This document shows positions 16,101 to 25,000 of a stretch of 39,970 bases of DNA, in pieces. The first letter of the stretch is position 1. Each line of letters starts with the position of its first letter. The position numbers and the translations under genes are program-made. The DNA is from JANPJV01 sp031425695 (GTDB taxonomy: Bacteria > Pseudomonadota > Gammaproteobacteria > Xanthomonadales > SZUA-5), in assembly GCA_031425695.1 (NCBI GenBank), contig JANPJV010000074.1, forward strand, positions 1 to 39,970. Direction: 5' to 3'. The notes under the pieces are model-generated. The model searched no databases and was not told where the DNA came from. It saw nothing but the letters and a program-made list of their open reading frames with translations.

Positions 16101-16700
16101 TCACGGGTACAGCCCCCGCTTGCGCCAATCGCCGTCGACCTGCTCGTAACGCACGCGGTCGTGGAGGCGATACTCGCGGCCGTACCAGAATTCGATCATG
16201 TCGGGCACGACGCGGAAACCGGACCAGTACGGGGGGCGAGGCACGTCCTGGCTTTCGAAGCGGTGCTCGAACTCGGTGACGCGGGAGAGCAATTCCTCGC
16301 GACTGCCGAGCGTCTGCGATTGTCGTGAGGCCCAGGCGCCAATCTGCGAGAGCCGGGGTCGCGACGCGAAATAGGCATCTGCTTCGGCGTGGGTTACACG
16401 CTCGGCCACGCCTTCGATCTTGACCTGCACCTGGTGATCGAGGGTCTTCCACAGGAACAGCAGCGCGCATTGTGGATGGGCGAGCAGCGCCCGCCCCTTG
16501 TTGCTCTTCAGGTTGGTATAGAACACGAACCCGCGGCCATCGAGCTCTTTGAGCAGCACCGAGCGCGCCGATACCCGGCCATTGGCGTCCACCGAAGCCA
16601 CGGTCATCGCCGTCGGCTCCGGGTCGCCGGCCTGATGCGCACGCTCCAGCAGATCGCGGAATTGGCTGAAGGCATCAAACAACAGGCTCATCGCGCTCAT
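16101..16700 (-). CDS. pdxH: Pyridoxamine/pyridoxine 5'-phosphate oxidase
   Basis: FMN enzyme that makes pyridoxal 5'-phosphate. 199 aa. It shows DPEPTAMTVASVDANGRVSARSVLLK, GFVFYTNLKSNKGRAL (FMN binding), VQVKIEGVAERV, RLSQIGAWASRQS and the invariant end YGREYRLHDRVRYEQ...WRKRGLYP. All regions expected of PdxH are present. The ATG at 16700 or the Met three codons on could start translation. Immediately upstream is an 8-bp hairpin (16708-16743). Confidence 0.97.
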   Translation of the reverse strand: MSAMSLLFDAFSQFRDLLERAHQAGDPEPTAMTVASVDANGRVSARSVLLKELDGRGFVFYTNLKSNKGRALLAHPQCALLFLWKTLDHQVQVKIEGVAERVTHAEADAYFASRPRLSQIGAWASRQSQTLGSREELLSRVTEFEHRFESQDVPRPPYWSGFRVVPDMIEFWYGREYRLHDRVRYEQVDGDWRKRGLYP

Positions 16701-16707
16701 CGCTCCC

Positions 16708-16743
16708 GCATTCGGCCGTAGAGACGTCTATATACCCGAATGC
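16708..16743. other. Hairpin just upstream of pdxH
   Basis: GCATTCGG (16708-16715) pairs with CCGAATGC (16736-16743) around a 20-nt loop containing TATATA, seven bases before the pdxH start. It could be an operator or 5'-leader structure; no regulator is identifiable. The rest of 16744-16863 shows nothing recognisable. Confidence 0.4.
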
Positions 16744-16863
16744 GCGGCAGGAAGCGGTCAAGGTGGAAGCGGCGTCACCCGCCCTGCATCGGCTGCAAAA
16801 GCTTTGGCGCAAAGCACGCTAAGTAAAAGCGCAAGGACGCGCCAAGCCCCACTGGCATCGGAC

Positions 16864-17388
16864 TCAGGCCGCCTGCGCCTGCGCCCTGGCCAACCGCAGT
16901 TCTTCGCGACGCTGCTTGGTAATCCAGCGCAGCCAGAGCAGCCACACGACGAGTGCGTCGATGATGATCAAGGCCTGCCACAGATAGAGGTGGAACCATT
17001 CGAACCAGACCATGCTCCACTGGCCCATGTAGAACAGGCTGATGATGCGCACCAGGTTCAGCAACTGGATCGCGACGAAGCCGAAAGCGAAGCCGACCAG
17101 CTTCTGCCACCAGGTCGAAGGGAACGCAGCGAGCGCCGCGATCAGGATGATCACCGCCTCGATACCATTGCAGCCGCGCTCGATGGAGACCGCAAAGCCG
17201 TTCGCGGTGCTCTGGATGATCTTGCCGTAGCTGTGCACATCGCTGTCGAACAGCTTGATCAGCCACGCGCTGATCTTGGCCAGCGCATCGGTGAAGGGCA
17301 GCACGAAGTGCACTTCACCAAAGGTGGAAATCTCGAATGCGAACAGCAGGGCGAGGACGCCCATGAAAATCAAGAAGAAACGCAGCAT
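16864..17388 (-). CDS. Exosortase, XrtH-like
   Basis: Inner-membrane cysteine protease/transpeptidase of the exosortase/archaeosortase family, 174 aa with about five hydrophobic helices. The catalytic triad is visible: Cys73 in ERGCNGIEA, Arg114 in NLVRIISLFY and His133 in WFHLYLWQAL. These blocks and the compact size fit the XrtH type, which processes IPTL-CTERM tails. The frame runs 22 codons further upstream, but that part is R1 repeat and spacer, so the ATG at 17388 is preferred. No EPS cluster or recognisable CTERM substrate accompanies it here, so it is an orphan enzyme acting on proteins encoded elsewhere. Confidence 0.85.
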   Translation of the reverse strand: MLRFFLIFMGVLALLFAFEISTFGEVHFVLPFTDALAKISAWLIKLFDSDVHSYGKIIQSTANGFAVSIERGCNGIEAVIILIAALAAFPSTWWQKLVGFAFGFVAIQLLNLVRIISLFYMGQWSMVWFEWFHLYLWQALIIIDALVVWLLWLRWITKQRREELRLARAQAQAA

Positions 17389-17452
17389 GGTGCCTAGGGG
17401 CCAACCCAAACGGGGAATGTTAGCGGATCGGATTGGAGCCTGGGGGCGGGTC

Positions 17453-17516
17453 ATAGGTCATGTTGCGCCCGCGTAAATATTCATCGGGCCGGGAAAACGG
17501 TCGGGCGCTACGTGAC
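17453..17516 (+). repeat. R1 palindromic repeat, half element
   Basis: ATAG foot, GTCATGTTGCGCCCG, then CGGGCGCTACGTGAC ending 17516. The arms pair imperfectly, as in the 2131 copy. It lies between the divergent exosortase and aroK genes. 17517-17616 holds nothing else that I recognise. Confidence 0.75.
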
Positions 17517-17616
17517 GCGGGCACCGACAGGCCCAGAAAGCGTCCGCGCGCAGCGCAGACCCACCGAGCAAGAGCCCAAACCCACACCACCCCACGCCTG
17601 TGCTTTCATCGGGCGC

Positions 17617-18186
17617 ATGAATCCCTCCTCCAATCTGTTCCTGATCGGGCCAATGGGCGCCGGCAAGAGCACCGTCGGCGCGCGTCTGGCGCGTGCGCTC
17701 GGGATGCAGTTCCTGGACCTGGATCACCTCATCGAGGCGGCCGCGGGCTGCACCATCCCGTTGCTGTTCGAGCTCGAGGGCGAGGCCGGGTTTCGCCTGC
17801 GCGAGACCCGCGCGCTGGACCAGGCCTCGCAGCATGAGGGCCTGGTGCTGGCCACCGGCGGCGGCAGCGTGCTCAGCGCGGAGAATCGCGAATTGCTCCG
17901 GCAGCGCGGCTTCGTGCTCTACCTCGAGGCCGCGATCGAGATGCAGCTCGAGCGCCTCTCCCGCGATCGCACGCGTCCGCTGCTGCGCACGCCCGACCGT
18001 GCCCAGCGGCTGCGCGACCTGGCCCACACCCGCAATCCGCTCTATCGCGGCATTGCCGAACTGACCATTCCGGCCGACCGCGCCGGACCCGGCCGCACCA
18101 TGCAGCGCACGCTGAACGCGCTGCGTGGCGTGTGGACACCGCTGCCGCCGGCAGCTTTTCCGCCATTGAAGCTCGAGGAAACCTGA
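17617..18186 (+). CDS. aroK: Shikimate kinase
   Basis: Phosphorylates shikimate in aromatic amino acid synthesis. 189 aa, with P-loop GPMGAGKST near the N-terminus, substrate-binding DLDHLIE and FRLRETRAL, the GGG loop ATGGGSVL and the lid Arg in RDRTRPLL. The usual second Asp of the D-x-D type motif is His in DLDHLIE; several kinases of the family vary here. The start is the ATG at 17617; the upstream open stretch is not conserved-looking. It ends 2 bases before the aroB GTG, the classical aroK-aroB pair. Confidence 0.94.
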   Translation: MNPSSNLFLIGPMGAGKSTVGARLARALGMQFLDLDHLIEAAAGCTIPLLFELEGEAGFRLRETRALDQASQHEGLVLATGGGSVLSAENRELLRQRGFVLYLEAAIEMQLERLSRDRTRPLLRTPDRAQRLRDLAHTRNPLYRGIAELTIPADRAGPGRTMQRTLNALRGVWTPLPPAAFPPLKLEET

Positions 18187-18188
18187 CG

Positions 18189-19262
18189 GTGAGCGTACGT
18201 AGCCTGCAAGTGGTCCTCGGTGACCGCAGTTACCCGATCCGCATCGGCGCAGGCGTGCTCGACGAGCACGCGGCCATTCGCGCGGCAGTCGGCGGGCGCC
18301 AGGTGTTGCTGCTCAGCAACGAAAAAGTCGCGCCGCTCTACGCCGCGCGCGTCGAGGCGGCGCTGGCCGGGCTGCGCTCGCACACACTGGTGCTGGCGGA
18401 CGGCGAGGCGCACAAGAGCGTCGACTCGGCACAACGCGTCTGGCAGGCACTGGCCGAACTCGGGGCGCAGCGCAACGCCGGCCTGATTGCCCTCGGCGGC
18501 GGCGTCATCGGCGATCTCGGCGGCTTTGCCGCAGCCTGCTGGATGCGCGGCATCGATTTCGTGCAGTTGCCCACGACCTTGCTGGCGATGGTTGATTCGG
18601 CGGTCGGCGGCAAGACTGCAGTCAATCTCCCGCACGGCAAGAACCTGGTGGGTGCCTTCTGGCAGCCGCGCGCGGTCTTTGCCGATACCGGCACGCTCGC
18701 GACGCTTCCAGATCGCGAATACCGTTCAGGACTCGCGGAAGTGGTCAAGTACGCGGCCATCATCGATGCCGAGTTCTTTGACTGGCTGGAGCAGCATGCA
18801 GCCGCCTTGCTCGCACGCGATGACGCCGCGGTCGCCGAGGCCGTCTACCGCTCGTGCGCCCACAAGGCGGCCATCGTCGCCCGCGACGAGCGCGAGACCG
18901 GTGAGCGCGCGCTGCTCAATTTCGGCCATACCTACGGCCACGCGCTGGAAACCATCGGCGCCTACCGAACCCATCTGCACGGTGAAGCCATCGCAATGGG
19001 CATGGTCATGGCCGCGCGCCTGAGCGCCGCGCTCGGGCTCGCTCCGACCGAAGACGGCGCGCGCCTGGGTGAGCTGATGGAGCGCTTCGGGCTGCCCACC
19101 GTGCGGCCCGACGACGCCAGCCCCGAGCGCATCGTCGAGCTCATGCGCCTCGACAAGAAAACCCTGAGCGACCGCCTCCGCCTGATCCTCTGGCGCGGCA
19201 TCGGCCGGGCCGAGATTGTCGACGACGTGGATGCGGGGGCGATCGCGGCGAGTTTGCGGTAA
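18189..19262 (+). CDS. aroB: 3-dehydroquinate synthase
   Basis: NAD- and metal-dependent cyclase making dehydroquinate from DAHP. 357 aa from a GTG preceded by GAGGAAA inside the end of aroK. Signatures are GGGVIGDLGGFAAACWMRG, VQLPTTLLAMVDSAVGGKTAVN, the metal-binding EVVKYAA and GHTYGHALE, and the late MRLDKK. Directly downstream of aroK with a 2-base gap, so one transcript. Confidence 0.96.
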   Translation: MSVRSLQVVLGDRSYPIRIGAGVLDEHAAIRAAVGGRQVLLLSNEKVAPLYAARVEAALAGLRSHTLVLADGEAHKSVDSAQRVWQALAELGAQRNAGLIALGGGVIGDLGGFAAACWMRGIDFVQLPTTLLAMVDSAVGGKTAVNLPHGKNLVGAFWQPRAVFADTGTLATLPDREYRSGLAEVVKYAAIIDAEFFDWLEQHAAALLARDDAAVAEAVYRSCAHKAAIVARDERETGERALLNFGHTYGHALETIGAYRTHLHGEAIAMGMVMAARLSAALGLAPTEDGARLGELMERFGLPTVRPDDASPERIVELMRLDKKTLSDRLRLILWRGIGRAEIVDDVDAGAIAASLR

Positions 19263-19284
19263 TCGGTGCACCAGGCCGCTTTGA

Positions 19285-19382
19285 TTTGGAGGGTGGCGCT
19301 CCCGCGCCGCCGCTTCTGTCGCGGGAGTCGCACCTGTGCTGCTTGGCAAGTTGAGAGCGGCGGCGCAGGAGCGCCGCCCTCC
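19285..19382. repeat. R3-type inverted repeat, diverged
   Basis: Outer arms TTTGGAGGGTGGCGCTCCC...GCCGCCGCT (19285-19314) and AGCGGCGGCGCAGGAGC...CCCTCC (19356-19382) are nearly complementary around a 41-nt loop. It is related to the R3 at 15127 by its TTTGGAG ... GCGCTC core. It could end the aroKB transcript. 19383-19474 shows nothing clear. Confidence 0.75.
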
Positions 19383-19474
19383 CTGACTCGACATACATAA
19401 TTCTTAACCCGTCATAACCATCCGACACCCGAAACCGACCACCGACAAGCGATCCCCGCGGGTAGACTCATGCG

Positions 19475-19750
19475 ATGCGAATCTTCATGCAAACCCTGCC
19501 CGCTGCGGCCGAGTCGCAGAAATACTTCCAGTTGATCCTGCAGCAGGATCTGCTCGGCGGCTGGACGCTGATTCGCGAATCGGGCCAGCAGGGCGCGCGG
19601 GCGACGGTGAAGCGCGAGCAATATCTCGATCTCGAAGGCGCGCAGGCGGCACTCGCCAAGGCGCGCGACCAGCAAGTGAAAAAAGGCTTCCGCGTGATGT
19701 TCAGCCAGGGCGCAGAAGAGCCGATGAGCGGGCATTACCACTATGACTGA
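19475..19750 (+). CDS. WGR-domain protein
   Basis: 91-aa protein that is essentially a single WGR domain: YFQLILQQDLLGGWTLIRE, then GARATVKREQYLDLEGAQAALAKARDQQVKKGFRVMF. The Trp is present, but the middle Gly-Arg appears as QGARA. WGR domains bind nucleic acids in PARPs and MolR-like regulators; stand-alone versions are common in proteobacteria and uncharacterised. It overlaps the SPOR gene by 8 bases, so the two are co-expressed. Confidence 0.82.
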   Translation: MRIFMQTLPAAAESQKYFQLILQQDLLGGWTLIRESGQQGARATVKREQYLDLEGAQAALAKARDQQVKKGFRVMFSQGAEEPMSGHYHYD

Positions 19751-20648
19751 CGCCTTCTCGGGACTGCTGCTGAGCCTGATACTGAACGCTGCGGCGCCAG
19801 CTGAGCGCATCGTCTGCGTTCCGAATGCCGACGGCGGGTGGGAATGCGGGAAGGGCAGCCAAGCGCCCGCGCCGCGGCCACTTCCACCCTCGGCGACGCC
19901 TGTGCGCGAAGCCGCCCCGCCGCCGATCTATCTCATGGATCCCGAGCGCATGCCGAGCGTGGTGCGCGAGTCGATGGAACGCGGCGATGTCCGCGGCGCG
20001 CAGGAAGCAAGCCGCCGCTTGCCACCGGTAGAGCCCGAGAAGCCGGCGGCACCGGCGCGCGAAGAAGTCGCGGAATCACCGCCCAAGCCAGAGGTGGTGC
20101 GGGAGCCAGAGCGCGCAGCCGCGCCGGAGCCAACGCCCGAGCCTGTTGCCGAGCCCGCGCGGGAAGCGGCGCCAGAACCGATGCCCGCCCCGACGCCCGA
20201 ACCCGAGCCGGTAGCCGAACAGGAAGTCGAGCCGGAAATCTCGCCGCCCGCCACACCGGCACCGGAACCTGTGGCGGACGCAGCCGTTGAAGCGCCCACG
20301 GAGCCTGTCGAGGCGCCGGCGCCGCGTGTCCAGCGCAGCATTTCAAGCGTGGCCCGCGATGCCTCCGAGCTGCTCGCGCTCGCACCCGACGCGTACACGG
20401 TGCAGCTGGCGGCCGCGCGCAATATCCAGGGCTTCGCGGCATTCCGATTGCAGCATGGGATCGCAGTCGAAGACACGTTCGTGATCAAGGTCAAGCGCGG
20501 CGACGAGATCTGGTGGCTGATGCTCTGGCGCGATTTCCCCAACGTCTCCAGCGCCCGCGCCGCGATTGCTGAGCTCCCGAACAGCCCAACTGGAATCTGG
20601 CCGCGCCGGCTTGCGCCGTTGCAGGCGGAAGTGCGGGCGACGAACTAA
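19743..20648 (+). CDS. SPOR-domain protein with Pro/Glu-rich linker
   Basis: 301 aa. A hydrophobic N-terminus (FSGLLLSLILNAAAPA) is a likely signal peptide. About residues 85-195 are a low-complexity Pro/Glu/Ala linker, and the C-terminal SPOR-type domain (about 213-295) begins DAYTVQLAAARNIQGFAAF and continues IKVKRGDEIWWLMLWRDFPNVSSARAAIAELP. SPOR domains bind denuded septal peptidoglycan. Its place after aroK-aroB equals that of damX in E. coli, which supports a cell-division role; that is inference. Start overlaps the WGR gene. Confidence 0.82.
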   Translation: MTDAFSGLLLSLILNAAAPAERIVCVPNADGGWECGKGSQAPAPRPLPPSATPVREAAPPPIYLMDPERMPSVVRESMERGDVRGAQEASRRLPPVEPEKPAAPAREEVAESPPKPEVVREPERAAAPEPTPEPVAEPAREAAPEPMPAPTPEPEPVAEQEVEPEISPPATPAPEPVADAAVEAPTEPVEAPAPRVQRSISSVARDASELLALAPDAYTVQLAAARNIQGFAAFRLQHGIAVEDTFVIKVKRGDEIWWLMLWRDFPNVSSARAAIAELPNSPTGIWPRRLAPLQAEVRATN

Positions 20649-20663
20649 TTTGGAGTGCGGCAT

Positions 20664-20734
20664 GTGAGTCCGGACCTCGTCCGGACGATTTCCATGAGCC
20701 CTTGAAAAAGCGTCCGGACAAGGTCCGGACCCAC
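20664..20734. repeat. R2 palindromic pair
   Basis: Forward unit GTGAGTCCGGACC...GTCCGGAC (20664-20686) and inverted unit GTCCGGACAAGGTCCGGACC..AC (20712-20734) separated by 25 bases, a BIME-like pair. Preceded by an R3 fragment (20649-20661). It lies between the SPOR gene and hemE and each unit forms its own hairpin. Confidence 0.8.
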
Positions 20735-20783
20735 ACGTACCGCACTGAAAATAAAACCCCCATCCCACGCCAACAATTTCCCC

Positions 20784-21857
20784 ATGACCGACACCACAAG
20801 TGGCCGCCACAATCGTTTCCTGCGCGCACTACGCCGCGAGCCCGTCGACACCACGCCAGTCTGGGTGATGCGCCAGGCCGGGCGCTTTCTGCCCGAGTAC
20901 CGTGCGGTGCGCGAGCGCGCCGGCAGCTTCATGAACCTGTGCCGCAATCCGGAGCTCGCCTGCACCGTCACCCTGCAGCCGGTGGAGCGCTTCGATCTCG
21001 ATGCCGCCATCCTGTTTTCCGACATCCTGACCATTCCCGATGCGATGGGACTGGGCCTCGATTTCGTCGAGGGCGAAGGTCCGCAGTTCGCCCGCCCGGT
21101 GCGCTCGCTTGCCGATATCCAGGCGCTCGGCGTGCCGGATCCGGAAGCCGAGCTGCGCTACGTTACCGACGCCGTGCGCCTAGTGCGCCGGGAGCTCGCC
21201 GGGAAAGTCCCGCTGATCGGCTTTGCCGGCAGTCCGTGGACGTTGGCCTGCTACATGGTCGAAGGCGGTCCGAGCGAGCGCTTCACGCGCATCAAGACGC
21301 TGATGTGGGACCACCCGGCCGCGCTTTTTCTCTTGCTCGAAAAACTGACCGCCGCGGTGAAGATCTACCTCGAAGCGCAGATTCGGGCAGGCGCACAGGC
21401 GGTCATGGTGTTCGATTCCTGGGGTGGCAACTTGGGCCCGGGCGACTACCGGCAGTTCTCGCTGCCGTCGCTGCAGCAGCTCGCCGCAGGCATCGACCGC
21501 GGTCCGGAAAAGGTGCCGGTGATCCTGTTCAGTCGCGGCGCCAACGCGCACCTGGAAGCGCTCGCTGCGACGGGTGCCGACGCACTCGGTCTCGACTGGA
21601 CGGTCTCGCTCGGCGACGTTCGCGCCCGCACCGGCGACAAGGTCGCGCTGCAGGGCAACCTCGACCCGACCGCGATGCTCGCCTCGCCAGCGTCCTTGCG
21701 CCGCGAGGTCGACCTCACCCTGCGCGATTACGGCCAGGGCTCCGGCCACATCTTCAACCTCGGCCACGGCATCACGCCCGACGTCAATCCCGAGCAGATG
21801 GGCGTACTCGTCGAGGCCGTGCACGAATTCGGCAAGCGCATGCAGCTATTGGCGTGA
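20784..21857 (+). CDS. hemE: Uroporphyrinogen decarboxylase
   Basis: Decarboxylates uroporphyrinogen III to coproporphyrinogen III in haem synthesis. 357 aa. It has the N-terminal signature PVWVMRQAGRFLPEYRAVR, the catalytic Asp region DAAILFSDILTIPDAMG, GFAGSPWTLACYMVEGG, MVFDSWGG and GHGITPDVNPE. All active-site regions are intact. The downstream gap to the convergent kinase gene holds a partial R4 fragment and an R1 element. Confidence 0.98.
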   Translation: MTDTTSGRHNRFLRALRREPVDTTPVWVMRQAGRFLPEYRAVRERAGSFMNLCRNPELACTVTLQPVERFDLDAAILFSDILTIPDAMGLGLDFVEGEGPQFARPVRSLADIQALGVPDPEAELRYVTDAVRLVRRELAGKVPLIGFAGSPWTLACYMVEGGPSERFTRIKTLMWDHPAALFLLLEKLTAAVKIYLEAQIRAGAQAVMVFDSWGGNLGPGDYRQFSLPSLQQLAAGIDRGPEKVPVILFSRGANAHLEALAATGADALGLDWTVSLGDVRARTGDKVALQGNLDPTAMLASPASLRREVDLTLRDYGQGSGHIFNLGHGITPDVNPEQMGVLVEAVHEFGKRMQLLA

Positions 21858-21957
21858 GCAGCAAGAGCGAGCTTTTTCTCCGCAGATTTCCGCAGATTAC
21901 TAAGAGCGGATTGAAGGCACCCCAGTTCGGCCACCGCATTGGAGCCGTAAGCTTGTC

Positions 21958-22042
21958 GTAGGTCATGTTGCTCGCGCAGCGAGCTACTTGACGCTCTCCG
22001 CAATGCAGTCAAGTAGCTCGCTGCGCGAGCAACATGACCTAC
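21958..22042. repeat. R1 element, perfect 35-bp inverted repeat
   Basis: Perfect 35-bp arms 21958-21992 and 22008-22042 around a 15-nt loop, with GTAG at one end and CTAC at the other. Each arm contains its own palindrome GCTCGC-GCA-GCGAGC, so it can fold as one long hairpin or two short ones. It ends one base before the stop codon of the minus-strand kinase and stands between two convergent genes, where it could act as a two-way transcription stop. Confidence 0.9.
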
Positions 22043-22043
22043 G

Positions 22044-25000
22044 TCAAAGCGCTGCACGCACCCGCGCCAGCACCCGATTCAATTCCAGTGGCACCACCGG
22101 CTTGGCCACGTGCGCATCGAAGCCTGCGTCGCGGCCGAGCTGCAGGTCTTCCGGCGATGCCCGACCGGTCACGGCGATCAAGGCCGGCCCGCTGCGCCCG
22201 TGCTGCGACCGCAACAGTTTTCCGAGCTCCAGCCCACTCATGCCGGGCAAGTCCCAGTCGAGCAGGACGGCATCAAAAGTTGCGCCCTGCAGCCGGATAA
22301 GCGCATCCATGGCATTACTTTCTGCGCTGACCGCTACCCCCCAGTCGCGCAGCTGCGCTTCGAGGACTTCGCGACCAATCGGATCGTCCTCGACCATCAA
22401 GACCCGCAGGCCGTCGAGGCGTGTGTCTGTGGGTCCGGACCTAGTCTGGACGCTTTGGCTCTCCGCTGTATCCGCCGGCGCCAGCACCCGCGATAGCCGC
22501 AGCACCAGCCGCGCGCCGCAGACCTGGCTTGGCTCCGCGACGAGACTGCCGCCCATGCGCTCGGCGAGCGCGCGACTGATGGCGAGGCCGAGGCCGGTAC
22601 CGGGCGCCGCCCGTTCGCCCTTGCCGCGTTCGAAGGGTCGAAACAGCGCAGCGCGCTCGGCGTCGGAAAAGCCCGGGCCGCTGTCGCAGACTTCGATCAT
22701 GGCTTTCCCAGGGTCGGCTGGATCCACGCGCGCGCAGACATCGATGCTGCCCGAGGCAGTGAACTTGATTGCATTGCCGAGCAGGTTGTCGACGACCTGG
22801 ATAAGGCGCGCGAGCGTAGCCTCCGCGACGAGCTCGGGGTCGGCTTCGAGCGTGAAGGCCAGGCCCTTGGCCGCGGCCAGTTCGGCGTGCCGCTGGAAGC
22901 TTCCCGCCAGCGCCGATGCGAGGTGCACCGGCGCGCTCGGCAGTGGCGCGAAGCCGGCTTCGATGCGGCTCCAGTCGAGCACATCGTCGAGCAGCCGGGT
23001 GAGCTGCGCCCCGGCATCACTGAGCAGCTCTGCGAAGCGCCGCTGCCGGGCATCGAGCCCGCTTGCAGCCAGCAGGCGGCCCATGCCGAGCAGGCCGTTG
23101 AGCGGGTTGCGGATCTCGTGGCTGAGCTCGGCGACCAGCGCGCTCTTTTCGCGCGCCAGGCTTTCGGCGAACTCGGCCTTGCGGCGTGCCGCCTCGAGCA
23201 CATCGGCAGCCTGTCGACGTTTCTGTCGGATCAGCGCGAGCGTGAGCAGCGTGACCACGGCGAGCAGCGCGTAGACGACGAATGCGCCGCGCTCGCGCCA
23301 CCATGGCGGAGCCACCACGAAAGGCCAGCGGAGTGTGTTCGCGGCTGTCTGCCCGTACCCATCCCAGGCACGTACTTCGAGCACGTAGCTGCCTGCGGCG
23401 AGCGCACCGAAACGCCGCTCGAGGGCGGCACCCGCCTCCGGAGGATCGCTGTCCCACCCTTGGAGATAGAAGCTGAAACGCTGGGCATGCGGGCGTGCCA
23501 GGGTGGCCAGGCGCACGCCGACTTCCAGGTCTCGATCGGTGAACTCAAGCTGCGCCGGATGGCTGGGATCGAGGCGCCGGCGGCCGTCGCTGCCGCCCAC
23601 GCTCAGTGCCGCAAAGTGCAAGGATGGCGGCGGCGGTGGCGCCACGAAGTCGCGCGGATCGAAACTGAGCACGCCCGCCTCGCTGCCCACCCACAAGCGT
23701 CCGCTCGGGTCCTGGTGCAGCGGTCGATCGCTGAGCTCGCGCGTCGCCAGTCCATCGCGCACATCGAATGCGCTGAGGCGCTGCTCCACCGGTGAAAATC
23801 GATAGAGGCCCTGCGGACCGGCCATCCAGAGCGCATCCGCACTCCAGTGCATGGAACCCACGGTCTGGAATTCGTCGAAGCTGCGCGGCGCAACGTCGCT
23901 GTCGCGAAACAAGCCTGCACGCCAGCGGTACGCAACCAGCTGGCCATCGACGAACACATGCACGCGGTCCTCCAGCCCCTCCGCGACCGCATCGACGCGG
24001 TCGCCCTCGATCAGTGCGTGGAAACAATCACAGTCACGGGCATAGGCGAAGAGACCCTTGTCCGAGGCGACCCACAATGCGTGTTCGCGTGTCTCGAGCA
24101 ATTGCTGGATCTCGGTACCTGCCAGGCCATGTTCACCAAACAGGTAGTTGTGCACGCGCCCGGCTGGATCGAGGCGACTCAGGCCCTGCCCCATCGATGC
24201 GGCCCACAGGTTGCCATCGTGGTCGCGCTGCAGCAGGTCGACGCGGCCGCCGGTGAGCTCCGTCTCGCCCCAGTGCTTCCCGGCCACGAGCTGGCCCGTG
24301 GCATCGATCGAAAACCGCGAGAGTCCGTCCTGATGGCCGATCCAGAGCTGTTCCGGCGCATCGCTGAGCAGTGCCCAGATGCGTGTCGATGCGAGGCGGG
24401 GTGTGGCCACCGCGAGGCCGGGAGTGGCCACCGCGACGACCTCGCCGCTTCGAGGATCGAGCCGGAACAGCCCGGCATTCATGCTGCCGATATAGAGCTC
24501 GCCACCCGGCATGCGCGCCAGACCGCGCACGCGCCCGTCGAGCAGGCCACGCGCACGCAAGGCATCGGCCTGCCAGACCTGGAATTGGTCGGCCTCGCGC
24601 GGCAGGTGCAGCAGGCCGCCGCCGGTCGTGCCCAGCCAAAGGCCGTCGTCACGATCGGCGAGGCCCACCCAAAAGCTGTGGTTCGGAACGCCGCCGATGC
24701 TCCCGGGCGAGTGGCGAACGTGCTGGACGCGGGTTCCCTGCTCGCGCAGCAACTCACCGATGCCACCACTGAAGTCACCACGGGCGCTCGCCAGCAACAG
24801 CCGCGTGCGCCCGGGCAAAGCGAGCAATGGCACCGCCGCGCATTCGGACTGGCCGTCGGCGCCGATACGGCAGCGACGCCCGTCACGTGTACTGACCCAA
24901 ACCTGGCTACCGTGGCTGCCGAGGCCGATCGGTTCGAACGGCGTTGCTTGCGATCCGGGCGCGAGCACGTCGGCGCGTCCCGCGTCCGGGTCGAAACGCA

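Noticed and set aside
16864..17388. The -GFE protease tails as substrates of the exosortase
   Set aside because: The tails have no transmembrane helix or basic end, which known exosortase substrates need; distance and sequence give no support.
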